A stretch of DNA of 13,691 nt from Pseudomonadota bacterium (lineage in GTDB: Bacteria; Bdellovibrionota_B; Oligoflexia; Oligoflexales; JAPPIL01), in assembly GCA_028877195.1 (NCBI GenBank), contig JAPPIL010000181.1:1-13691 (forward strand), written 5' to 3'. This document shows positions 6,784 to 13,691 of this stretch, in pieces. Numbering within the stretch: the first letter of the stretch is position 1; each line of letters starts with the position of its first letter. The position numbers and the translations under genes were made by a program. Below the pieces are notes generated by a model. The model did no database searches and was not told the DNA's origin. It worked only from the letters and a program-made list of their open reading frames with translations.

Positions 6784-7551
6784 CTATTTGGCTGCAACCA
6801 CAACGATAGTGATATTATCCTTTCCGTCTCGCTCATTAGCAAGGTCAACCAAACTTTCGACTGCTTTGAGTCTCTCCTTGCTCACACATAGAGAAATCTC
6901 TGCATCGCTAATCATGCCATGCAATCCATCTGATGATAAAACATACATATCACCAACCTCAACCCCAACGACGTGAGTATCAACATCTTCCTCCTCTTGG
7001 CAACCGACACTACGAGTTATGATGTTGCTAGCGACAGCCTTGTCCTCCCCGCTATGGGACTCTTTCCCGTGCCGCTGTTGATATTCATTAGCAAGGGAGT
7101 GGTCATTGGTAAGTTGATAAATAAAACGACTACGCACCAGATACACCCGACTGTCGCCAACATGGGCGATATATGCCTTGCTATTGATGAACAGTAGCAA
7201 CGACACGGTCGTTCCCATGCCGCTCAACTTTGGTTCTTCCAATGCCCGCTCGTAGATTTTGGTCGAAGCGAGGTTAACCGCAGTGCGGAGAATTTCAAAT
7301 ACATGCCCATCGATGCTTGTGCCGATGATTTTGTCTTTGCCAAGTTGACGTATTCTGTCAACGACATAGCCAGACACTATTTCAACGCACATACTACTCG
7401 CTACTTCACCGCCAGCATGACCACCCATGCCATCAGCTACGATGTAAAGCCGAGTGTTGCCGTCGATGAGGTAGGTGTCTTGATTGGAGTTTCTAACTTG
7501 ACCTATATCGGTCAGACCTCTCGCATCTATACGCATCAGTTGCTTGATCAA
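6784..7551 (-). CDS. PP2C-family Ser/Thr protein phosphatase
   Basis: A 255-residue cytoplasmic bacterial PP2C (Stp/PppA-like) phosphatase that removes phosphate from Ser/Thr of proteins, usually opposing a Hanks-type kinase. Metal-binding motifs are in order: LTDIGQVRNSNQD (13-25), VADGMGGHAGGE (38-49), GMGTT (111-115), HVGDSRVYL (130-138), SSDGL (206-210, Asp208) and DGKDNITIV (242-250, Asp245), so all usual metal ligands are present. The TTG at 7551 has GGTGG eight bases upstream; ATG at 7536 is the alternative and would leave eight residues before the first motif but has no clear binding site. It follows ccmG by 46 bases. No kinase or FHA gene is in the window, so its substrates are unknown. 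It need not be functionally linked to the ccm genes. Confidence 0.9.
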   Translation of the reverse strand: MIKQLMRIDARGLTDIGQVRNSNQDTYLIDGNTRLYIVADGMGGHAGGEVASSMCVEIVSGYVVDRIRQLGKDKIIGTSIDGHVFEILRTAVNLASTKIYERALEEPKLSGMGTTVSLLLFINSKAYIAHVGDSRVYLVRSRFIYQLTNDHSLANEYQQRHGKESHSGEDKAVASNIITRSVGCQEEEDVDTHVVGVEVGDMYVLSSDGLHGMISDAEISLCVSKERLKAVESLVDLANERDGKDNITIVVVAAK

Positions 7552-7597
7552 TTATTCATCCACCCACATGGTAATTTTAACAGACTCGTCGGCAAGA

Positions 7598-8101
7598 CTA
7601 CAAATTCAATGCCTGCCGTAGAAATTCTTGCGATACCTCACCAGTTGTGTGGAAACGCACAACGCCTTGGCGATCAATGATAAATGTTTCTGGGACACCT
7701 GTAAGACCATAGTCGATGCCAATTTTGCCAGCAACGTCAAGAGCTAGTGGGTAATTTTTACCGTAGCGGTCAGCAAAAACTCTCGCATCACGGTGCTTGT
7801 CATGCACGGCTAGCCCCACCACTGCCAGCTTATCACGATGCCGTTGCCACATTCTCTCCAGCAAGAACGATTCCTGCCGACAGGCCATGCACCAGCTTGC
7901 CCAAAAATTCAAAATAACCGCCTGCCCTTGCGCTAGCTCTGCGGTTGATTGTAGCCAGTCGGCCTGTTCGATGCTTGGAGCTGGTTTGCCGATCAACGGG
8001 TGGGGAATCCTGCTCTTACCTAATCCACGACCGAGCAAATAAACCAGCCCCCCAGCCAAGCCGAGTAGGAGCGCACAGATGATTAGGTGTGAACGCTGCA
8101 T
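7598..8101 (-). CDS. ccmG: CcmG/DsbE thiol:disulfide oxidoreductase of cytochrome c maturation
   Basis: A 167-residue inner-membrane thioredoxin-fold protein facing the periplasm that reduces apocytochrome c before haem attachment. It has an N-terminal anchor (about 5-23), the redox motif WCMAC (Cys71, Cys74) within FWASWCMACRQES, and GVPETF (135-140) with the cis-proline Pro137 and the GVPE signature typical of CcmG. The ATG at 8101 shares one base with the ccmE stop (TGATG). A TTG one codon earlier is possible but less likely. In the standard ccmABCDEFGH order ccmF lies between ccmE and ccmG; here they are joined directly. ccmH is also absent downstream. Confidence 0.9.
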   Translation of the reverse strand: MQRSHLIICALLLGLAGGLVYLLGRGLGKSRIPHPLIGKPAPSIEQADWLQSTAELAQGQAVILNFWASWCMACRQESFLLERMWQRHRDKLAVVGLAVHDKHRDARVFADRYGKNYPLALDVAGKIGIDYGLTGVPETFIIDRQGVVRFHTTGEVSQEFLRQALNL

Positions 8102-8559
8102 CAATCTTCTAGGAGTGATTTGATCAGCAACTCTTTGTTTTCAATCTTGTTGTCGTGTGGGACACGATATTCCTCTGAATGCTTGACCATCAGGGTGTGG
8201 GTTTTCATCGCCTTGTTTGTCGCATCAAAATACCCTTCAGCCACCACCCCCTGTCCCTCCCGAAACAGGTCTGGTGCTATGCCTGTATGCTTGACCTTTA
8301 TGTTATGCCCTTTGAAATCAGTGATGGTGAAGCGCAAGATATGTTTGCCAGCTGCTGCTTCATCGTTGGTCTGCTCTTCAACGCTGCCCGCCATGACCAT
8401 GCCGCCAATCTTGATATTCTTGTTGCGCAAATTTTCCCCAGCCGCAAACGCTTCCGATGGTGTGTAGAAATAAACCAAGTTGCCGCCAAGATTGACCAAC
8501 GAAATCACCAGCACAGCCGCGGCGATAACCGCTAATCCGATAACCCATTTAGTCTTCAT
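8101..8559 (-). CDS. ccmE: CcmE periplasmic haem chaperone
   Basis: A 152-residue membrane-anchored, OB-fold protein that binds haem covalently through a histidine and passes it to the cytochrome lyase. The membrane segment is about 5-23, followed by VYFYTPSEA. The beta-barrel ends in VKHSEEY, where His127 and Tyr131 form the conserved HxxxY haem-binding motif. The ATG at 8559 is preceded by AGGAG four bases upstream and lies inside the end of ccmD. The frame stays open to 8631, but those extra codons duplicate ccmD sequence in another frame and precede the normal MKTKW start. The C-terminal tail is short and acidic. Confidence 0.93.
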   Translation of the reverse strand: MKTKWVIGLAVIAAAVLVISLVNLGGNLVYFYTPSEAFAAGENLRNKNIKIGGMVMAGSVEEQTNDEAAAGKHILRFTITDFKGHNIKVKHTGIAPDLFREGQGVVAEGYFDATNKAMKTHTLMVKHSEEYRVPHDNKIENKELLIKSLLED

Positions 8560-8677
8560 GATTCTCCTGCAGAGTTGCGAGTAACTTGTGTAGTTTACCG
8601 CGCTCCCAATACAGGTAGACGATGAAAGCAACCAAAGCTACAAAACCAATCACATACACTGACACTAGCGCTAGCAT
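8549..8677 (-). CDS. ccmD: CcmD, small membrane subunit of the haem release complex
   Basis: A 42-residue protein with one membrane segment (about residues 2-24), then YWERGKLHK and a short charged tail ending HED. This topology, with a Tyr-x-Trp-Glu-Arg-like end to the membrane helix and a basic tail, is typical of CcmD, which helps CcmABC release holo-CcmE. It starts at ATG 8677 with AGGAGA about 11 bases upstream and overlaps the ccmE start by 11 bases. Position immediately before ccmE is as in other proteobacteria and strongly supports the call. Confidence 0.85.
   Translation of the reverse strand: MLALVSVYVIGFVALVAFIVYLYWERGKLHKLLATLQENHED
8564..8568 (-). promoter_or_regulatory. Ribosome binding site deciding the ccmE start
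   Basis: AGGAG on the minus strand lies four bases before ATG 8559 and within ccmD. It fixes the ccmE start at 8559 rather than at the upstream open frame reaching 8631. Confidence 0.6.
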
Positions 8678-8735
8678 GCTTTTGTATTTCTCCTATCGTT
8701 TGTAGAGTCGTTTGTAGCGCAAGGACGAGGACATG

Positions 8736-9500
8736 TTACACCTTATCTGCTTTACCTGTTTTATTGGTAAACGCTTTGAGAAAATCCATCGGGATTGGGA
8801 AGACGATGGTTGACTTCTGTTCGGAGGACATGTCAATCAAGGTCTGCATGTAGCGCAACTGAATGGTCATCGGGTTCTCCGATAACTGGTCAGCAGCTTG
8901 GCGCAACTGCTCGGATGCCTGTAACTCACCTTTGGCTGCGATAACCTTCGCCCGTCGTTCACGCTCGGCTTCCGCCTCCCTTGCCATTGCCCGTTGCATC
9001 TCGGTCGGCAAATCAACATGCTTGATCTCCACCGACACGACCTTAATCCCCCAGTTGTCAGTATCTTCATCTAAAATACTCTGAAGTTTGGTGTTGATCT
9101 CATCGCGGCTACTTAACAATTCGTCCAGCGTATGCCCACCTAGAATCGCTCGCAGGTGCGTCTGGGCAAGGAGGTTAGTAGCATAAAGGTAATTCTCAAC
9201 ATTAACCAAGGCTTTGTTGGGCGAGACTACCCTAAAATACAGCACGGCATTGACCTTCAAACTAACATTATCTCGACTGATAACATCCTGTGGGTCAATG
9301 TCCATCGTAACGGTGCGAATCGATACTTTGATCATCCGATCGATGAAGGGGATAATCAGGATAACGCCAGGCCCCTTGTGTTGCGGCAACAAGCGCCCTA
9401 GACGAAACACCACTCCACGTTCATATTCAGGCACTATCTTGATCGCATTCGCTAGAAAAACTAGCAGTAACCCGACCACTATCGGTAATCCCCAGCCCAT
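8736..9500 (-). CDS. SPFH/band-7 protein, slipin type
   Basis: A 254-residue membrane scaffold protein of the stomatin/slipin group. It has an N-terminal membrane hairpin or helix (about 4-22), then IVPEYERGVVFRLGRLL, IIPFIDRM and the SPFH core with TMDIDPQDVISRDNVSLKVNAV. The conserved slipin stretch THLRAILGGHTLDELLSSRDEIN follows. An Ala/Glu/Arg-rich coiled coil (about 165-210, AREAEAERERRAKV) supports oligomerisation. Family members organise membrane microdomains and act with proteases such as NfeD or HflK/C partners. No nfeD-like gene is next to it, unlike many slipin loci. AAGGGG lies about ten bases before the ATG. It starts 14 bases after the decarboxylase stop, so the two are likely co-transcribed. 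Confidence 0.92.
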   Translation of the reverse strand: MGWGLPIVVGLLLVFLANAIKIVPEYERGVVFRLGRLLPQHKGPGVILIIPFIDRMIKVSIRTVTMDIDPQDVISRDNVSLKVNAVLYFRVVSPNKALVNVENYLYATNLLAQTHLRAILGGHTLDELLSSRDEINTKLQSILDEDTDNWGIKVVSVEIKHVDLPTEMQRAMAREAEAERERRAKVIAAKGELQASEQLRQAADQLSENPMTIQLRYMQTLIDMSSEQKSTIVFPIPMDFLKAFTNKTGKADKV

Positions 9501-9514
9501 ATTTCAATCCCCTT

Positions 9515-11197
9515 TCAACTAACCTGTTGTTTGCTTGATAATTGTAGCCTTGTCGCACGTAAATGTTCAATTAACTTTTCGACGGTCTCCGCAGTGGTGA
9601 ATGGTGAGGTGAAGTAAACCTTCAACGCGTTAGAATGAAGTAGCTTGTCTCCGTATTTGATTGCTTGATGCTTGGTAATCAATGAAATCGCCGAGATATT
9701 ATCTTGGTAAACTCGTGCTCGTATATTCTCATAGATAGCAAGATTATATTGATTATTGGCGATTAGTGTCGCACGCAGTTCGCTGTTGTTCAGTTCATCT
9801 TGATAGTCTTCATAGCTATAGTTGTCGGGGGCAAGACGAATGATCGTCGCAACACCGTGATTTTGAAAGTTCAGCACCGTTGCCCAGTCGAGTTCGTCCA
9901 GCTGTTGACGCAACTGCTGGTTCATTGCCGACAAGTGCCCTAGTATAACTTGGTATCCCTGCCGTCCCAACGCTTTCATCGTCGCAAAAGCAGATAATAC
10001 CCCGCTCGCATTGCGAGATGTTTCAATGCTAAACTTGCCAGGGAAGTATTTGCCGTTATTGCCAACATAAGGCATTTCGCTATCATCACGTTGTAGCAGA
10101 TTAAAGTCGTTGCCATCTTTGTTGACCGCAAACGACGAGATATAAGGGGCGCAACCCATCTTATGAAAGTCGATGCCGACACTATCGGCGTAGTGTAAAT
10201 TCTTCACCCGTTCATACACATTCTGTAGCATGTAGAGGGTGGTATCTTCAAATTGCAGCTTGTTTTGGGCAAAATCGTAGTTGCTAAAGACCGACCAGAC
10301 CCAGCTGATAACCGAGTCGGCATGCACATGTATACTGTAGGGTAAGGAAAACTCCTGCACGAGTTTGTCCCGCACTTGGCTGATCGCTTCGAGGTCATCA
10401 AAAGCAAAGTCAGTGGTTGTGCCTGCGTTAGCAACGATCGCGGCGATCTGCTCGCCTTTTTTTAGCGCTCTGCTTGCCTGTTGATAAAGCGCATCGACAC
10501 ACATCGAACCATCCGCGGCGACAGGGATCTTGATAACATTCCTACGTCCGATACCGACGACTGCGGCAGCATTGGCAACACTCCAGTGCGAGCCTTCAGC
10601 GCCAAACACAACGATGCGCTTCATATCCGCACCACCATGACGTAGACCGTTAGCGATAGCATTTGGCACAGCCTTCTCTAAACCGATGCGGATACTGTAG
10701 AGATTGACCCCTGAACCACCAAAGGTCGAGATACCTTTGCTCTTGTCGCAGTCATAACCGATCAAACGCGCCAACATCGCACAGCACTCGACCTCTGCTT
10801 GAGCGATTAGATGGCTATGCTCATCCCAAGCTAAATTCGTGGTCAGGATTGAGTCATAAAGAGAACCGACTAATGACGCGATCGTTGGCACAGGGTCAAC
10901 ATTGCGTTGGTCATACTCATGTCCAGCGATAACCGAACCCCGACAATATGACAGGAGAAGTGAGACGACCTCTTCGGTGCGCATACCATGTTCAGCAAGT
11001 GATGCTTGCTTGGCTAACTCAAAATCAGGTTGAGCCTCTTCATCAGCATAAGTTATCGCACCCGTTTTGGTAGCACACAGATTCTTGACAGCATCGGCGA
11101 TGGTTGCGACAAGGTATGCGTCTTGCTTTGTATCTAAACTGGGTTCAGCAAATAGCCGACGTATCGTCTGTAGTTGTTGTTGATAAGACACAGTCAT
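9515..11197 (-). CDS. Group II PLP-dependent amino acid decarboxylase
   Basis: A 560-residue PLP fold-type I enzyme related to glutamate, aspartate (PanP-type) and aromatic amino acid decarboxylases. Counting from ATG 11197, visible PLP residues are His204 in GSHWSVANAA (ring stacking), Asp294 in HVHADSVISW (binds the pyridine nitrogen) and Lys346 in DFHKMGCAPY (Schiff base). The motif DPVPTIASLVG and STFGGSGVN fit the family. The core Asp motif is HADSV where many relatives have HVDAA, a point shared by a subset of long decarboxylases. Residues do not settle the substrate; aspartate decarboxylation to beta-alanine is one possibility. ATG 11197 is preferred over GTG 11203 because AGAGG lies five bases before it and would overlap the GTG. 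Confidence 0.85.
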   Translation of the reverse strand: MTVSYQQQLQTIRRLFAEPSLDTKQDAYLVATIADAVKNLCATKTGAITYADEEAQPDFELAKQASLAEHGMRTEEVVSLLLSYCRGSVIAGHEYDQRNVDPVPTIASLVGSLYDSILTTNLAWDEHSHLIAQAEVECCAMLARLIGYDCDKSKGISTFGGSGVNLYSIRIGLEKAVPNAIANGLRHGGADMKRIVVFGAEGSHWSVANAAAVVGIGRRNVIKIPVAADGSMCVDALYQQASRALKKGEQIAAIVANAGTTTDFAFDDLEAISQVRDKLVQEFSLPYSIHVHADSVISWVWSVFSNYDFAQNKLQFEDTTLYMLQNVYERVKNLHYADSVGIDFHKMGCAPYISSFAVNKDGNDFNLLQRDDSEMPYVGNNGKYFPGKFSIETSRNASGVLSAFATMKALGRQGYQVILGHLSAMNQQLRQQLDELDWATVLNFQNHGVATIIRLAPDNYSYEDYQDELNNSELRATLIANNQYNLAIYENIRARVYQDNISAISLITKHQAIKYGDKLLHSNALKVYFTSPFTTAETVEKLIEHLRATRLQLSSKQQVS

Positions 11198-11202
11198 AAA
11201 CA

Positions 11203-11207
11203 CCTCT
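11203..11207 (-). promoter_or_regulatory. Ribosome binding site deciding the decarboxylase start
   Basis: AGAGG on the minus strand, five bases before ATG 11197. Using GTG 11203 as the start would place this site on the start codon itself. Confidence 0.6.
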
Positions 11208-11231
11208 AGCCGCTAGTGAACTTATACACGA

Positions 11232-11278
11232 GGCAGGTTAGTTGGTCAAAAGACTATGGATTGTATGGGCAGGTTAGT
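11232..11278. repeat. Pair of 11-bp direct repeats upstream of the decarboxylase
   Basis: GGCAGGTTAGT occurs exactly at 11232-11242 and 11268-11278, 36 bases apart, in the 88-base gap between the kinase-like gene and the decarboxylase. This may be a paired regulator site. No promoter hexamers are convincing nearby. Confidence 0.4.
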
Positions 11279-11285
11279 CTGCTAT

Positions 11286-12149
11286 CTATACATGCTGGCG
11301 CACTAAATCACGGCAGATGTCTCTGGGAATACCCATGCTGAACAATGAGTCCATCGCCACATTAGCGATAGATGCTTGTAGATCAAAGTGGCTAGCATTA
11401 CCTGAATTCGTGAATACGGGTTGATGAGCATCGATCAAGGCGACCTTGTTCGCACCGAGCACTCGTTTCATATAGTCCACACTCGGTTGAACATTTTCAA
11501 CATAGAACACATATCTTGAACGCAACGACCCTTCGGTATCATCATCACGCTCACGTTGTTTGGCGCGCAGCATCATTTCTTGTTTGCTGATACTCAAGTG
11601 CAGAAGTTTGATTATCGGAATCTTGTAGCGATTCAAGTAAGAGATAAGATGCTTGGCTGCCGCAACCGTGCGTGGATAACCATCAAGGATAAACGACTGG
11701 TCTTGAATATCCTCCGAAATCTCAATCCGAGATTCAATAAAACATTTTGTCCAACGGTCAGGCACAAGCAAACCATTCTGGGTGCAAAACTCAAGCCAAT
11801 CAAGTTGCGAGATGCCTTTAGCTTGTATCCGCTTATCGCCAAAGTATTCCTTTAGGTTAGGCATAAAACGATTAACTTTGGCAATCAATTTCGCATCAGC
11901 ATCAACACACGAAAAAATATCGGACTCTGAACTAATATGATAACGGTCGGCTAACATCTTGGCATAATCGGGATTGCGTTGTGCCTCATTAAACGCAAAG
12001 CGCAATATCGCACCCATCGACAGGTGTAATGACGTTGGGATCGAAAGAGCCTTGCTTAAGAACACTGCCACCTCACCCTTGCCGCAGCTAGACGGCCCTG
12101 TGAGAATTATCGCACCGCGATTCTTAAGTCGGATTTTTTCTATAACTAT
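11286..12149 (-). CDS. Adenylate kinase-like NMP kinase, start codon unclear
   Basis: A P-loop nucleotide kinase. Counting from the proposed ATA at 12149 (287 residues), Walker A is GPSSCGKG (18-25), the adenylate kinase signature is FILDGYPRT (153-161), and a LID-like segment RAKQRERDDDTEGSLRSRYVFY follows. Spacing between Walker A and DGYPR is about 130 residues, roughly 60 more than in ordinary adenylate kinases, so an unfamiliar insert lies there. The first GTG is at 12071, after Walker A, so that start would give a dead enzyme. The open frame continues upstream through Walker A to TAA at 12170-12168, with ATG-AGC-GGT (12179) just before it in frame. Either a non-AUG start is used, the TAA is read through, or the gene carries a nonsense mutation. 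Substrate unknown. Confidence 0.72.
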   Translation of the reverse strand: MVIEKIRLKNRGAIILTGPSSCGKGEVAVFLSKALSIPTSLHLSMGAILRFAFNEAQRNPDYAKMLADRYHISSESDIFSCVDADAKLIAKVNRFMPNLKEYFGDKRIQAKGISQLDWLEFCTQNGLLVPDRWTKCFIESRIEISEDIQDQSFILDGYPRTVAAAKHLISYLNRYKIPIIKLLHLSISKQEMMLRAKQRERDDDTEGSLRSRYVFYVENVQPSVDYMKRVLGANKVALIDAHQPVFTNSGNASHFDLQASIANVAMDSLFSMGIPRDICRDLVRQHV

Positions 12150-12222
12150 TAGGGAGTCAGTGTCTGGTTAACCGCTCATCTTGGCCAAAAGGGTATTTTA
12201 AATCCAAAGATATGTATAGCAC

Positions 12223-13614
12223 TTAAAGCCTCTTGAGCAACTTTAATGCCATCCTCAACATCCACGTGTGGCGGTAAGGCGGGAAACGCAGCGGCAACTC
12301 AAAGCGCAGTGAGCGTCGGGTAGTCGCTTTCTGATGACTAAAACTCACAAACCCATGTTTGCCACGCGACTTGCCCATACCACTCAAGCCCTTACCACCA
12401 AATGGCAACCGATATGAACCATATTGAATCAAGGCATCGTTGATACAGCCCGACCCGTAAGCCACGCCAGCATTAAAATACGAGATAAACTCTTCCGACT
12501 GTGAGAATACATAAGCCGCAAGCGGAGTTGCAGACACTTTGTTGATCAGTGCCATCGCCTCCTCACGTTCGCGGTAGACGAATATCGGCAGTATCGGGCC
12601 AAAAATTTCCTCGCGCATTATCTCAGCATTTAAATCACAATCTTCCATCAAGGTCGGGGCGATAAACCGTGCGTCAACATCATGCTCACCGCCGCAGATA
12701 ACTTTGCCCGTCGTTAGTAGTGCGACGAGGCGTTGATGGCTTTGAGGGTGGATAATTCGCCCATAGTCATCGCTGTTTTTCGGGTCTTGACCGTAAAATG
12801 CAGTGATAGTTTGTTGTAGCAACGCGATGAATGCCTCTTTAACCTTTGCGTGCACGAGCAAATAATCGGGAGCGATACAGCTTTGCCCGCAATTAAAAAA
12901 TTTTGCCCAGACTAAACGTTGCGCAACAATTGGCAAGGGTGCATCTGCGGCAACAACTGCGGGACTCTTGCCGCCCAGTTCTAACGTTAACGGTGTCAAG
13001 TTAAGTGCCGCCTTTTGCGCCACAATGCGACCAACTCTCGTGCTGCCCGTGAAAAAGATATAATCAAATGGTAATGCGAGTAGTTCTTCACTCTGTTGTG
13101 CGTCAAGGCATAGGATGGCAACATGTTCAGGTGCGAAGCATTGCGCAATAATTGCCTGTAAAACTTTGTTCGTGTGCGGCGTATATTCCGACGGTTTCAA
13201 AATCACACAATTGCCTGCTGCCACCGCTGCGACTAGTGGCGATAACGCTAACTGGAGCGGATAATTCCAAGGGCTGATGATGAGTGTGTTGCCGTGCGGT
13301 TCATAACGATGGTAGCTGCGCGCAAACGCCAACAGCAGCGGAGTTCGCACTCTCGTAGCGCGTCGCCAGCTTTTTAGCTTGCTACGGATGTATGCTATCT
13401 CTTGATGAACGATGCCGAGTTCAGAGACCAGCGTCTCCGCCGCAGGTTTGCGGAAGTCAGCCCACAACGCATCAATGATTTCACGCTCACGTTTGTGAAG
13501 TTCAGCGTCCAGCGTGCGCAAAGACGCGATAATAAAATCATAACCACGCGTCTTGCCCGTAACAAACAGCTGGCGCTGCCGCTCAAAGAGGGTGGAGTAT
13601 TGGCTTTGTTGCAT
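12223..13614 (-). CDS. Class 3 aldehyde dehydrogenase (coniferyl/fatty aldehyde type)
   Basis: A 463-residue NAD(P)-dependent aldehyde dehydrogenase of the ALDH3 group, oxidising aldehydes to acids. Visible sites are SPWNYP with Asn117, the Rossmann-loop motif FFTGSTRVG (187-195), the general base Glu212 in LELGGKSP, and catalytic Cys246 in NCGQSCIAPDY. EEIFGPILP and the C-terminal FPPYRHTW, the counterpart of the RxPPY tail of ALDH3, also match. The C-terminus ends in a basic, hydrophobic helix (WMLRMALKLLKRL) that could hold it at the membrane, as in fatty aldehyde dehydrogenases. Long-chain or aromatic aldehydes are plausible substrates. The ATG at 13614 fits; an AGGG two bases upstream is too close for a good binding site. 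A gap of 43 bases separates it from the ATG of the kinase-like frame. Confidence 0.92.
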   Translation of the reverse strand: MQQSQYSTLFERQRQLFVTGKTRGYDFIIASLRTLDAELHKREREIIDALWADFRKPAAETLVSELGIVHQEIAYIRSKLKSWRRATRVRTPLLLAFARSYHRYEPHGNTLIISPWNYPLQLALSPLVAAVAAGNCVILKPSEYTPHTNKVLQAIIAQCFAPEHVAILCLDAQQSEELLALPFDYIFFTGSTRVGRIVAQKAALNLTPLTLELGGKSPAVVAADAPLPIVAQRLVWAKFFNCGQSCIAPDYLLVHAKVKEAFIALLQQTITAFYGQDPKNSDDYGRIIHPQSHQRLVALLTTGKVICGGEHDVDARFIAPTLMEDCDLNAEIMREEIFGPILPIFVYREREEAMALINKVSATPLAAYVFSQSEEFISYFNAGVAYGSGCINDALIQYGSYRLPFGGKGLSGMGKSRGKHGFVSFSHQKATTRRSLRFELPLRFPPYRHTWMLRMALKLLKRL

Positions 13615-13639
13615 AACCCTGCTTAAGTCCTCTTCATAT

Positions 13640-13662
13640 ACGAGAGGCGTTCCCCCTCTCGT
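13640..13662. other. Perfect 8-bp inverted repeat (hairpin) upstream of the aldehyde dehydrogenase
   Basis: ACGAGAGG at 13640-13647 and CCTCTCGT at 13655-13662 pair perfectly around a seven-base loop. It lies 26 bases upstream of ATG 13614. No T run follows in either direction, so it is not a standard intrinsic terminator. It may be a 5' leader hairpin, an operator or the 3' hairpin of a gene beyond the right edge. The pyrimidine-rich plus strand after it (13663-13680) has no other recognisable content. Confidence 0.6.
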
Positions 13663-13691
13663 GCTCTCCCCCTCTTGTTCACAAACATATG

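Noticed and set aside
8560..8631. Upstream extension of ccmE
   Set aside because: It lies in ccmD coding sequence, and ccmE has a normal start with AGGAG at 8559.

Overview
The window looks like an ordinary chromosomal segment of a Gram-negative proteobacterium, most likely a gammaproteobacterium. The basis is the System I cytochrome c maturation genes (ccmD, ccmE, ccmG), an AmgK-type cell-wall sugar kinase, and Gram-negative envelope proteins. Genus and species cannot be read from the sequence. Gene density is high and base composition is moderate. No tRNA, rRNA, transposase or CRISPR array was seen. All genes but one lie on the minus strand.

Layout, left to right. At 1-360 is the start of a small exported c-type cytochrome gene that runs off the left edge. 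At 539-1390 is a CpaF/VirB11-type secretion ATPase, coupled to an upstream pentapeptide-repeat gene (1386-1802). The only plus-strand gene, an amgK-like kinase, is at 1935-2921. Then come a CFI-box exported protein (2984-4363) overlapping an MBL-fold hydrolase (4341-5276), and a membrane-anchored M23 peptidase (5333-6286). The only long gene-free stretch (6287-6783) holds two tandem repeats: a 12-bp AT-rich array next to the M23 start, and a 128/129-bp unit in about 2.3 copies, each full copy carrying a perfect GGGGGA/TCCCCC hairpin.

The right half reads from 13614 down to 6784. It holds a class 3 aldehyde dehydrogenase, an adenylate-kinase-like enzyme, a group II PLP decarboxylase, an SPFH/slipin protein, the ccmD-ccmE-ccmG cluster, and a PP2C phosphatase. 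The Ccm proteins carry and reduce the components for covalent haem attachment and fit with the c-type cytochrome at the left edge, but ccmF, which normally sits between ccmE and ccmG, is absent here. The PP2C phosphatase, M23 peptidase, AmgK-like kinase and secretion ATPase all concern the envelope or signalling, but the sequence does not show that they form one system.

The most unusual observations concern translation starts. Two genes, the secretion ATPase and the adenylate-kinase-like enzyme, have conserved N-terminal domains that begin upstream of any in-frame ATG, GTG or TTG. The first appears to start at an ATT overlapping the preceding stop codon. The second has an in-frame ATG followed three codons later by TAA. 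Other points of interest are a remnant of a second CpaF-like 3' end beside the intact gene and the two repeat arrays. No clearly new multi-gene system was identified.
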